Source of the DNA: Desulfovibrio sp.
Lineage (GTDB): Bacteria > Desulfobacterota > Desulfovibrionia > Desulfovibrionales > Desulfovibrionaceae
Assembly: GCF_034006445.1 (NCBI RefSeq)
Contig: NZ_JAVESS010000001.1
Span: 310,001 to 374,000 of the forward strand
Length of the DNA stretch: 64,000 nt
Direction: 5' to 3'
This document shows, in pieces, positions 55,575 through 63,713 of this stretch. The notes under the pieces were generated by a model. It made no database searches. It was not told the origin of the DNA and saw only the letters and a program-made list of their open reading frames with translations. The stretch's first letter is position 1, and each line of letters starts with the position of its first letter. A program made the position numbers and the translations under genes.

Positions 55575-56468
55575 CTATGGCCGCAGATGCATCCATGCGG
55601 ATCTGATGGTGTTCTTCATAAGCATGGTAATGGTCATGGGACCAACGCCACCGGGTACGGGGGTGATTTTGCCCGCCACCTGTCTGGCTGCTTCAAAATC
55701 CACATCGCCAGAAAGAATGGGTTTACTTGTGTCTTCATTGAACCCTACGCGGTTAACGCCCACATCAATGACCGTGGACCCAGGCTTTATCCAATCCGGT
55801 TTGACGAGGCCGGGCACTCCGGCGGCCACAATCAGGATGTCCGCCCGCCGACAATGGGCACCAAGATCTCGAGAACCCGTGTGCACCAGGGTCACTGTGG
55901 CGTTGCCCCCCCTGCCTTTCTGGCCCATCATGACGGCAATGGGCTTGCCCACAATGTTGGACCTGCCCACTACTACGACTTCAGCGCCGCTGGTTTCCGT
56001 CCCGGACCGCACGATCAGTTCCTGAATGCCGGCGGGAGTGCACGGCAGAAAATTGACTGCTTTGCCGCCGATAAGCAGGCGGCCAAGATTTACAGGGTGA
56101 AATCCGTCCACATCTTTCTCTGGGCTGATGGCGTAAAGCACCTTTGTCGCGTCAATATGCCGCGGTAGAGGAAGCTGCACTAAAATGCCGTGAATGGATG
56201 GGTCGTTGTTATACCTGTTGATAAGGGCCAACAGTTCCGCTTCGGTGATGTCTTCGGGCTGATTGTCCTGTATTTCATGGAAACCCAGGCTGTCTGCCGT
56301 CTTTATCTTCAGTGATACATAGCTGACAGAAGCCGGGTTATTGCCAACAAGAATGGTTACAAGGCCGGGTACGCAGCCATACCTGCTGCGTATGGTAGTA
56401 ACTTCATCATGTAGTTCAGCCAGAATTGTGGCGCGCATTGCAGTGCCGCTGATTATTTCAGCTGTCAT
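55575..56468 (-). CDS. folD: Methylene-THF dehydrogenase/methenyl-THF cyclohydrolase
   Basis: 297 aa from ATG 56468 (GGAG at good spacing). VTILVGNNPASVSYVSLKIKTADSLG contains the catalytic Lys of the KSK-type motif (SLKIK), VQLPLPRHID, KDVDGFHPVNLGRL, VVVGRSNIVGKPIAVMM (NADP loop) and PVPGGVGPMTITML close the fold. Interconverts methylene- and formyl-THF. Paired with fhs upstream, it connects formate to methylene-THF, the PanB cosubstrate. Confidence 0.95.
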   Translation of the reverse strand: MTAEIISGTAMRATILAELHDEVTTIRSRYGCVPGLVTILVGNNPASVSYVSLKIKTADSLGFHEIQDNQPEDITEAELLALINRYNNDPSIHGILVQLPLPRHIDATKVLYAISPEKDVDGFHPVNLGRLLIGGKAVNFLPCTPAGIQELIVRSGTETSGAEVVVVGRSNIVGKPIAVMMGQKGRGGNATVTLVHTGSRDLGAHCRRADILIVAAGVPGLVKPDWIKPGSTVIDVGVNRVGFNEDTSKPILSGDVDFEAARQVAGKITPVPGGVGPMTITMLMKNTIRSAWMHLRP

Positions 56469-56668
56469 ACGCATCTCCAAAAAAGGTAAAGTTTACTGTG
56501 AAATAAACGTCCTTGTCCTTGCGTGGCGCGTGGTTCTGCTGGCCATTGCAATCTTAAAAATACGCTGGCCAGGTGTCTCTTGCAGGCTTTTGTTTTACTT
56601 TTGCCAAGAGCAGCCGCCTTTTTGCCCTCTTGTGCGGGAAGCTTGCCCCTGCGCCATGCCCTGTGGTC

Positions 56669-56700
56669 GCCCCAGCATTTCACCGATGAAATGCTGGGGC
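56669..56700. other. Strong hairpin between fhs and folD
   Basis: GCCCCAGCATTTCA (56669-56682) pairs with TGAAATGCTGGGGC (56687-56700), a perfect 14-bp stem with loop CCGA and no T-run on either strand. It sits in a 339-base gap (56469-56807) with no supported gene. May be an mRNA stabiliser, processing site or protein-binding palindrome. Confidence 0.55.
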
Positions 56701-56807
56701 ATTTGCTCCGCGCCCGTCACAAAGGCGCAAACGCAGCCTGGCTGCGCGGATCGCCAACGTGAACATCCTAATAATGTTGGGAGTTGCACTATTAGCATTG
56801 CAGGGAG

Positions 56808-58580
56808 CTAAAAGATGCCGTGCACGCGGCCCGTGGCTGTATCCACGTCTACGCGCCTGAAGGAGGGATTGGATCCGGTTCCCGGCATGAGAGAGATTTT
56901 CCCGGCCACTGGGACCACATAGCCGGCGCCGCCATACAGCAGTACGTCTCGGATGCGCAAATTCCAGCCACGCGGAACCCCTTTGAGGTCCGGGTTGTCG
57001 GAAAGAGAGTACTGCGTCTTTACCATGCACAGGCCAAGTTTTCCGGCGTCGGGGCGCTGCTGCATTTTTTCAAGCTTGTCCAATGCGTCCCCCAAGTACT
57101 CCACACCGTCCGCGCCGTACACAGTTTTGGCCACAAGCTCGATTCGGTCCTTAAAGGGCATGTCCCAGGAATACAATGGCTTAAATACCGTCTTTTCCTC
57201 GCAGGCGTCGAGCACGGCCTCAGCCAGCTCAACAGCCCCTTCGCCGCCCTTTTCCCAATGACGGGAAAGGGCCACGCGCGCGCCTTCAGCCTCGCACAGC
57301 TCGCGGATTTTTTTGATCTCTGCGTCGCTATCGCTGACAAAGGCGTTGATGCAAACCACAGGTGACACGCCGGAGCTTTTGACGGTGCGGATGTGGTGCA
57401 GCAGGTTGCAGCAGCCTTTTTCCACAAATCCCACATTTTCCGACCTATATTCTTCGGGCAAAGGCCGACCCGGCACGGGCACAGGCGCGCCGCCGTGGCT
57501 TTTGAGAGCGCGCACCGTGGCCACAATGACAGTAGCGTCAGGGGTCAAGCCACTGTAGTGGCATTTAAGATTCCAGAACTTTTCGTAGCCGATGTCTGCG
57601 CCGAAGCCGGATTCCGTCACATGGATGTCGGAAAGCTTCAGGGCCACCCGGTCCGCAATTATGGAACTTTGCCCGATGGCGATATTGGCAAACGGGCCGG
57701 CGTGCACCAGCACGGGTTGCCCTTCTATGGTCTGGATCATGTTGGGATTGACGGCATCAACCATCCAGGCGGTCATGGCGCCGGCCACTTCCAGGTCGTC
57801 GGTCGTCACCGGATTGCCCAGGCGGTCATAGGCCACGATGATCTTGCCCATGCGTTCCCGCAGATCGTTAAGATCCGTGGCAACGGCCAGAATGGCCATG
57901 ACTTCGGAGGCAACGGCTATATCGAAGCGGGACTGCATCATAAAACCGTCCGCCTTGCCATTGTTGCCGGGAATGCCGGTGATGATGTTGCGCAGTTCCT
58001 GGCAGCAGAAATCGATGACCCAACCCATAGGCACATTGGTGGGGTCGATGTCGAGGCGGCGCATGTGCGACAGGCTTTCCAGCTTGTCGTCGGTATAATT
58101 GCGCTCGTGCTGCATCCGCGAGGTCAGCGCCACCATGGCCAAGTTGTGTGCGTTCATCACGGCGTTGATGTCGCCGGTGAACCCCAGAGAATACTTGGTC
58201 AGAGGAATGCACTGGGAAAGGCCGCCCCCGGCGGCTGACCCTTTGACCCCCATGGTCGGGCCGCCCGATGGCTGGCGGATAGCTGCGGAGGCCTTTTGCC
58301 CCAGCCTGCCCAGACCCTGCACCAAGCCTATAGTGGTTGTGGACTTGCCCTCGCCCAGGGGAGTGGGCGTAATGGCCGTAACGTCCACATATTTGCCGTT
58401 GGGCCGGCCGCTCAGGCGTGTCAGGACTGCATTGGCGTCAATTTTGCCCATGGTGTGCCCGTATGGCAGAAGCTCCTTTTCTTCGAGCCCGATCTCCCGG
58501 CCCAAATCATAAATGCTTTTCATACGGGTTTCGGCATCCTGGGCGATTTCCCAGTCGGCGTGCTGTACAGGGTTGAGCAT
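56808..58580 (-). CDS. fhs: Formate-tetrahydrofolate ligase
   Basis: 590 aa. Joins formate to THF with ATP, reversible. Seen: Walker-like TPTPLGEGKSTTTIGLVQGL near residue 70, RQPSGGPTMGVKGSAAGGG, LTGDINAV-type FTGDINAVMNAHNLA, HAGPFANIAIGQSSIIAD, GIVFALSR-region counterpart and C-terminal MPGTGSNPSFRRVDVD. Some family members have ~555 aa; this one has a short N-terminal extension. First gene of the minus-strand C1 block, with a divergent 240-base regulatory region. Confidence 0.95.
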   Translation of the reverse strand: MLNPVQHADWEIAQDAETRMKSIYDLGREIGLEEKELLPYGHTMGKIDANAVLTRLSGRPNGKYVDVTAITPTPLGEGKSTTTIGLVQGLGRLGQKASAAIRQPSGGPTMGVKGSAAGGGLSQCIPLTKYSLGFTGDINAVMNAHNLAMVALTSRMQHERNYTDDKLESLSHMRRLDIDPTNVPMGWVIDFCCQELRNIITGIPGNNGKADGFMMQSRFDIAVASEVMAILAVATDLNDLRERMGKIIVAYDRLGNPVTTDDLEVAGAMTAWMVDAVNPNMIQTIEGQPVLVHAGPFANIAIGQSSIIADRVALKLSDIHVTESGFGADIGYEKFWNLKCHYSGLTPDATVIVATVRALKSHGGAPVPVPGRPLPEEYRSENVGFVEKGCCNLLHHIRTVKSSGVSPVVCINAFVSDSDAEIKKIRELCEAEGARVALSRHWEKGGEGAVELAEAVLDACEEKTVFKPLYSWDMPFKDRIELVAKTVYGADGVEYLGDALDKLEKMQQRPDAGKLGLCMVKTQYSLSDNPDLKGVPRGWNLRIRDVLLYGGAGYVVPVAGKISLMPGTGSNPSFRRVDVDTATGRVHGIF

Positions 58581-58615
58581 GGTTGATTCTCCTTAAGGTA
58601 ACCGCCGTCGAACAA

Positions 58616-58630
58616 GTCGCACCATGCGAC
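58616..58630. promoter_or_regulatory. Palindrome upstream of fhs
   Basis: GTCGCA-CCA-TGCGAC, perfect 6-bp inverted arms, centred ~43 bases before the fhs ATG. Possible operator or part of the leader; unproven. Confidence 0.35.
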
Positions 58631-58729
58631 TGCAATCCGACTTTATACGGACACCTTGTTGATTATCGCGCGCCCATGCCTGCAACTAGTCGGAATGTCC
58701 CGTAAAAAAAAAGAAGTTGCCCTAAAAGC

Positions 58730-58761
58730 TTCTGGGTACATCCCGAACAGATTCTGGGTAC
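58730..58761. promoter_or_regulatory. Direct repeat TTCTGGGTAC x2, 22-bp period
   Basis: Identical decamers at 58730-58739 and 58752-58761, two helical turns apart, in the divergent fhs/sensor region and ~60 bases before the sensor gene. A reasonable binding site for the LuxR-type regulator encoded downstream; inference only. Confidence 0.45.
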
Positions 58762-58820
58762 TCTTGCCTAGTGCAGTAAGTAGTTTTTTGGGGCAAGATA
58801 AACGAAAGGAGAAGAATGGG

Positions 58821-59798
58821 GTGTTGACGACCGCTGTGGAACCCACGGAAGACGAATCCCCCAGCTATCGGCCCTGGCTTCTGCCGTTGTACGCGGTTTT
58901 GATGCTTGGGGGATTCCTTTTCTCAATGATGACGACCCCGGATAACGACAAGGCCAATTACCCGGAGTATGGCAATCATTCCGTCTGCGCTCAGGAGGGC
59001 GTAGTCTACCGGTTTGCCGTTCATCCTCTCTATAACCCCCGCCGATTGTTCAGCGTCTTCATCCGCATGATGGACAAAATCAACAGCCAGGCATGCGGCT
59101 TCAAAGTCCGGCTGGTGGCTTCGCGCAATTACCAAAGCTTCGAGGCCCGGACCCGGCAAAACGACTTTGAAATAACGCTCTCTAATCCCTCACAGGCTCT
59201 GCAAGCCGTGAAACACGGATACCGAATCATAGGAAAGATGGGGGACGATTCGCAGTTTTGCGGCATTATTTTTGCGAGAAGGGACTCTGGCATCACAGAC
59301 ATCGCGGACCTCAAGGGGAAGATACTGGCTTTCCCTTCGCCCACGGCCCTGGCCGCCACCATGATGCCTTTATATTACCTGCACAACCGGGGACTTGATA
59401 TTAAAGATACGGATATACATTTTGTGGGTTCACAGGAGTCTGTCATCATGAATGTCGTGTTGGGCAATGCCGATGTAGGCGCCACATGGCCCATGCCATG
59501 GCAGCTGCTTATGCGGGAGCGCCCGGAATTCAACAATATACTGAAGATACTCTGGAAAACACCGTCGTTGGTAAACAATGCTATTTTGGTGCGTGACGAT
59601 ATGCCGGAAAAAGATGCGCGCATTATCATGGACGCTCTTGTGGATTTAGTAAATTCTCCGGACGGAAGAGAAATTCTTCATGAGTTCACACTTTCGCATT
59701 TTGAGCGATGTACTATTGACACATATCAACCCGTAGTCAATTTTATGAAAGACTACGTATCCACTTTTCCAAAAGAGCTTAGCGTACTTCAGCCATGA
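58821..59798 (+). CDS. Membrane-anchored PhnD-like periplasmic binding protein (sensor component)
   Basis: 325 aa from GTG 58821, chosen because AGGAG at 58807-58811 fits it; the frame is open further up without a ribosome site. One N-terminal membrane helix (WLLPLYAVLMLGGFLFSMM), then a PhnD/SsuA-type binding fold: VYRFAVHPLYNPRRLFSVF, ITLSNPSQALQAVKHGYR, IIFARRDSGITDIADLKGKILAFPSPTALAA, VLGNADVGATWP. Coupled by ATGA to the kinase gene, so it probably senses the transported ligand and signals to the kinase, rather than serving import. Confidence 0.82.
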   Translation: MLTTAVEPTEDESPSYRPWLLPLYAVLMLGGFLFSMMTTPDNDKANYPEYGNHSVCAQEGVVYRFAVHPLYNPRRLFSVFIRMMDKINSQACGFKVRLVASRNYQSFEARTRQNDFEITLSNPSQALQAVKHGYRIIGKMGDDSQFCGIIFARRDSGITDIADLKGKILAFPSPTALAATMMPLYYLHNRGLDIKDTDIHFVGSQESVIMNVVLGNADVGATWPMPWQLLMRERPEFNNILKILWKTPSLVNNAILVRDDMPEKDARIIMDALVDLVNSPDGREILHEFTLSHFERCTIDTYQPVVNFMKDYVSTFPKELSVLQP

Positions 59799-61264
59799 AT
59801 AAAAATAAAACATTAAGTGTCAGGACAAAACTTGTAGTAAATGTAACCCTTGTTCATTTTGTCCTGATGTCAATTTTTGTAGTGGATGTATATCAACGCC
59901 AAAAGATATTTCTGGCTACAGAGGCGGAATCCTCAACCGTGAATTTTTCGCGTCTTATTGCCGAGAACATGTCCTCATGGCTGCTTTCTGAAGATATTAT
60001 GGGAATGGATGAAGTACTGCGGGCAAGCGTCAAAGACTTCACAGCCACCTATGCGGCCGTGGTCGAGACTGACGGTCGGGTGCTGGTCCATTCCAACCCT
60101 TCGCAGCAAGGGCGTTACATTACCGGCCCCGAGGCCATAGTCCTGCTGCGCGGCAGAAAGCAAGCGCACATCTGGCGAAAAGATTCCACGTCCATCCACG
60201 CCGCGGCCCCGGTGATTATAGAAAATCGGCACTTAGGGTGGGTACTGTTGGGTACGGATCTGGGCAGAGTCTCGACCCAATTGCAGACTCTGCGCAACCA
60301 AGGTATCGCGTACACCGTGCTTGCCATGGTCATAGGCGGGTTGGCGGCATGGCTGCTGGCATCCTCCATATTCCGGCAGATACACCGCATTATGGAGGGC
60401 GTGGCCAGGTTGCGGTCAAACCAGTTGACCAAGCACATACCTATTATTGCCAACGACGAAATCGGCCATATTGCTTCAGCCCTGAATGGAGCTATGGACT
60501 CGCTGCAAAGCAGCCGTAATGAACTGCAACGCGAAATCAGAGAACATATGGATGCAGAGGAGCGCATCCACCATCTGACCAGAAATATCATGATGGGCAA
60601 CGAGGAAGAACGTCGTCGCATAGGTCACGACCTGCACGACGAGTTCGGACAAAGCGTTGCGGGCTTTGTCTTCGGGCTGCACACCATGAAAGAGCTTATC
60701 GTCAAGGACCGTGATGGCGCTTCGGAACTGTGCGCCAAATTGGCGGAATGCGCGGAGCGGCTGGGAGAAGATATCCGACGCGTGGCGGCGCACCAGTACC
60801 CTGTGGCGCTGGAACACCTGGGGCTGCCGCTCATGATCAAGGCCTTCTTGCAGGAACATGGTCAGCAGCACGCCAACCTCACCTTTACCTCAAAAATAAC
60901 CGCCCTGGAAAAAAGACTTGCACCATATATTGAACTGACGGCATTTCGCATTCTGCAGGAAGCTATGAGTAATATCATTCGCCATTCTGAAGCTACAGAA
61001 GTCTTTGTCACCCTTGACATAATGCACGAATGGATTTTTTTGTGCATTAAAGACAATGGCAAAGGCTTTAGACAACAGACGGAATACGACCTCCCTCGTG
61101 GCGACGTTACCGGCATCGGTCTTCTCGGCATGGCAGAACGCGCCAGCTCTGTGGAAGGTTACCTGGAAGTAACCTCAGCCCCGAATCAAGGCTGTACTGT
61201 TGATGTTTTTCTTCCTCTTCTTTTTGTTACAGAAAAAAGAACACCAGGAGAGCGTCATGGGTGA
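59795..61264 (+). CDS. NarX-type sensor histidine kinase
   Basis: 489 aa. Helix at residues ~10-30, a periplasmic domain of ~140 residues (to GWVLLGTDLG), second helix (YTVLAMVIGGLAAWLLASSIF), HAMP region to ~residue 245, then HisKA_3 with NEEERRRIGHDLHDEFGQSVAG (phospho-His near 283) and HATPase (FRILQEAMSNIIRHS, DNGKGF, GIGLLGMAERA). It overlaps the sensor gene (ATGA) and the regulator gene (8 bases), so the three are made together. Confidence 0.93.
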   Translation: MNKNKTLSVRTKLVVNVTLVHFVLMSIFVVDVYQRQKIFLATEAESSTVNFSRLIAENMSSWLLSEDIMGMDEVLRASVKDFTATYAAVVETDGRVLVHSNPSQQGRYITGPEAIVLLRGRKQAHIWRKDSTSIHAAAPVIIENRHLGWVLLGTDLGRVSTQLQTLRNQGIAYTVLAMVIGGLAAWLLASSIFRQIHRIMEGVARLRSNQLTKHIPIIANDEIGHIASALNGAMDSLQSSRNELQREIREHMDAEERIHHLTRNIMMGNEEERRRIGHDLHDEFGQSVAGFVFGLHTMKELIVKDRDGASELCAKLAECAERLGEDIRRVAAHQYPVALEHLGLPLMIKAFLQEHGQQHANLTFTSKITALEKRLAPYIELTAFRILQEAMSNIIRHSEATEVFVTLDIMHEWIFLCIKDNGKGFRQQTEYDLPRGDVTGIGLLGMAERASSVEGYLEVTSAPNQGCTVDVFLPLLFVTEKRTPGERHG

Positions 61265-61925
61265 CAAAATTCGCGTTCTCATCGCTGACGATCATTCTAT
61301 TGTCCGCGAGGGTGTACAACGTATTGTCAATACAGAAGAAGATATGGAGGTGGTGGGCGGCGTCGAGGACGGCAGCCATGTGCTTGATGCGGTACGCACG
61401 CTCAGACCAGATGTACTGGTGCTGGATATCTCCATGCCCGACATTTCCGGAATAGAGCTCCTGCCCATTTTGCGGCGTGAGGTGCAAGATGTGCGTATTA
61501 TTGTTTTGTCCATGCACAAAAAGGATGTTCTGGTGCAGCAGGCTTTGGATCAGGGCGCGTTGGGCTTTGTACTCAAAGCCTCGCCGCCAAGCGACTTATT
61601 GGCCGCCATCCGCACCGTCAACCGGGGCCGTTTTTTCCTGAGTTCGCAAATACAGGCCAACGTAATCAACGGCTACCTGGGCCGCCGCCATTCCACTAAA
61701 AATGCTACTACACTTTCCGAAAGAGAGAGCCAGGTACTGAAAGGAGTAGTAGCCGGACATACGACCAAACAGATAGCCCTAGAGCTTTTTCTGAGCCCGC
61801 GAACAGTGGAAAAACATCGTGCCAGCCTTATGCAAAAACTCGGCACAAAAAATCTGCCTGAGCTGGTATTCTACGCCATACAAGAAAATCTGATCTCACC
61901 TCTGCACTTCGAGGACGGAGAATGA
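61257..61925 (+). CDS. LuxR/NarL-family response regulator
   Basis: 222 aa from ATG 61257 (CAGGAG upstream). Receiver: VLIADDHSIVREGV, phospho-Asp in DVLVLDISMPDISG near residue 56, VLSMHKKD, LKASPPSDLLAAI. C-terminal HTH: LSERESQVLKGVVAGHTTKQIALELFLSPRTVEKHRASLM. Expected to control the divergent fhs block and its own operon. Its stop overlaps the ATG of the decayed hydF. Confidence 0.94.
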   Translation: MGDKIRVLIADDHSIVREGVQRIVNTEEDMEVVGGVEDGSHVLDAVRTLRPDVLVLDISMPDISGIELLPILRREVQDVRIIVLSMHKKDVLVQQALDQGALGFVLKASPPSDLLAAIRTVNRGRFFLSSQIQANVINGYLGRRHSTKNATTLSERESQVLKGVVAGHTTKQIALELFLSPRTVEKHRASLMQKLGTKNLPELVFYAIQENLISPLHFEDGE

Positions 61926-62366
61926 ATCCTGATACCGCCCTTTTGGAAACGCCTCGCTCCACACGGCTGCACATCGGCATCTTCGCCCGGCGCAATATCG
62001 GCAAATCCTCTTTGCTGAACGCCATAGCAGATCAATATGTCTCAATATGTCGCCATTGTTTCAGCCATGCCGGGCACTACCACGGATCCTGTAAGTAAGC
62101 CGATGGAGTTGCCGGGGCCTGGCCCCTGCCTGACAGATACGGCCAGCTATGACGATCCCCGGCCCTCGGCACGCTGCGCGTCAACAAGACTGCCTGCACT
62201 GTGGACCACTTTGTGCATGATCTTACCTTTTTTGCCATCAGGCGATGTTCTCCAAACGTATTATATGCAAGGTGGAGATCACGCCGACCTTGTTATGCAA
62301 TGCGGTTGAGGACGTAGTGGCTGGCAAAAAATTGCTCCTGGGTGGTGTCGTTTATAGCTTTTGATG
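61922..62366 (+). pseudogene. hydF: Decayed hydF ([FeFe]-hydrogenase maturation GTPase) relic
   Basis: ATG 61922 overlaps the regulator's stop. The first 38 codons match HydF (RLHIGIFARRNIGKSSLLNA, the G1 P-loop). A 10-base tandem duplication CAATATGTCT (62033-62052) shifts the frame to a stop at 62096-62098; the original frame resumes as QYVAIVSAMPGTTTDPVSKP and TDTASYDDP (G3), then a second shift is needed for LGTLRVNKT. After ~62,220 the HydF match is lost although a frame reads on to 62366. The iron-sulfur C-terminal half is missing. Non-functional. Confidence 0.8.
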
Positions 62367-62368
62367 AG

Positions 62369-63205
62369 TTATTTATAGTTTCTCACCACCACCTCATCAA
62401 TTCCACCGCGTTTTGTCGCATCGGAATTTATCGCCCGTTTTGCCTGTACAACAGTAATTCTATAAGCACTATACTGCTCTTTGACAAAATCCGTTGCAGA
62501 ATTTGAAAGCATAAACTTCAACCCACATCTATGCAGTTCATCACAGCAGTTGCGGAGCCGTATCTGTTCATCACGAGAAAAACCACCCTTTGCATACCCT
62601 GTAAAGCTGGAAGTATTTGAAACAGGATCATACGGTGGATCAAGGTAAACAAAAGTCCCTTTCGGCAACCCTTGCAAAACTTCAGCGTAATCGATTGATG
62701 TCAAATGAATTGTGGCAGCGTTCAGATATGCGCTAACAGCACGCAGCATCGGAGCATTAACGATATTAGGATTACGGTAATTCCCAAACGGAGAATTAAA
62801 TTCCCCAGCATTATTAACGCGAAACAAGCCGTTATAGCAGGTTTTGTTAAGGTAGATAATGCGAGCGGCTTTTTGAACATCAGTTAATAAAGAGTACTTT
62901 TCTTTGTCTCTGTCCCAATCGCGAACAGAATAGAAAAAGTCAGCATCATTCTTGAAGTCTTGTAATGCGGCTATAAGGGCTTCAACGTCACGTTTTATGA
63001 CCTCATAGACGCGGATCAATTCCTTGTTAATATCGTTTACATAGGCGGTTTTAGGCTGCAAATTGAAAAGCAGTGCGCCGCCGCCTGCAAATGGCTCACA
63101 GTATGTAGAAATCCTCTGCGGTAAGAGTGGTTTTAGCACGGCCAGCAGTTGGCGCTTGCCACCAACCCATTTGAGCACAGGGGTAACCAACGTTTTCTTT
63201 TTCAT
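62369..63205 (-). CDS. Dam/DpnM-type adenine-N6 DNA methyltransferase
   Basis: 278 aa from ATG 63205. Class D12: LKWVGGKRQLLAVL (SAM, motif X), CEPFAGGGALLFNL (motif I), YVNDINKELI (motif II), FVYLDPPYDPVSNTSSFTGY (catalytic DPPY, motif IV) and KFMLSNS. Relatives methylate GATC. AT-rich against its surroundings, no restriction endonuclease gene beside it, and near a tRNA: looks like a mobile solitary methylase. Confidence 0.92.
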   Translation of the reverse strand: MKKKTLVTPVLKWVGGKRQLLAVLKPLLPQRISTYCEPFAGGGALLFNLQPKTAYVNDINKELIRVYEVIKRDVEALIAALQDFKNDADFFYSVRDWDRDKEKYSLLTDVQKAARIIYLNKTCYNGLFRVNNAGEFNSPFGNYRNPNIVNAPMLRAVSAYLNAATIHLTSIDYAEVLQGLPKGTFVYLDPPYDPVSNTSSFTGYAKGGFSRDEQIRLRNCCDELHRCGLKFMLSNSATDFVKEQYSAYRITVVQAKRAINSDATKRGGIDEVVVRNYK

Positions 63206-63529
63206 AGCCAAAATCCCCGTCCTCACAAATAGCAATACACAGCCATACTATCACAGAGCGAAGCCAACGTAGTCCTTCGGGTTTCGTGGATAATTTCACC
63301 CAGGCAATACCAGGTAGAGGAAAAAATCGTCATAAAAATAGGTAGCTATCTTGAAGATCTCTTGGTTCCGGTTGTCACAAGATCATCGATTGATAGCCTG
63401 TTTATGCCGTAACCCGGTCAGGTGTGCCGAGGCAGGGGATAACCACATTTTCATGGTATCGTGAGTAGAGTGTGTTGTCGTGTCCATAATCTCTTCAATA
63501 TACCTAACTTACTGATATCTTTAATAATG
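63206..63529. other. Gap between methylase and tRNA-Pro, nothing recognised
   Basis: About 320 AT-rich bases. Only short frames; none resembles a known protein. No copy of the window's repeat families seen. Confidence 0.4.
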
Positions 63530-63562
63530 AAAAAAGCCGTTCAGGTTTTACCCTAAACGGCA
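63530..63562 (-). terminator. Rho-independent terminator after minus-strand tRNA-Pro
   Basis: GCCGTT(C)AGG / CC(C)TAAACGGC stem (63536-63561, one mismatch) followed on the minus strand by a T6 run. Confidence 0.75.
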
Positions 63563-63582
63563 TTTTTCATTTGCTTTTAAGC

Positions 63583-63659
63583 TGGTCGGGATGAAAGGAT
63601 TTGAACCTTCGACCCCTTGAACCCCATTCAAGTGCGCTCCCAGGCTGCGCTACATCCCG
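63583..63659 (-). tRNA. tRNA-Pro (GGG), second identical copy
   Basis: Reverse complement equals the tRNA at 47252-47328 at every position including CCA. It faces the opposite way, so the two genes form a 77-bp inverted repeat 16.3 kb apart. Confidence 0.94.
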
Positions 63660-63713
63660 ACGCGAGGAAGATAACTACGCTGAACCACTTGGTCTGTCAA
63701 CACATTTTCAAAA

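Noticed and set aside
47252..63659. Prophage or integrative element between the tRNA-Pro copies
   Set aside because: No integrase, transfer or phage structural gene is present and the tRNA repeats are inverted rather than direct; accessory origin is possible but an intact element is not supported.
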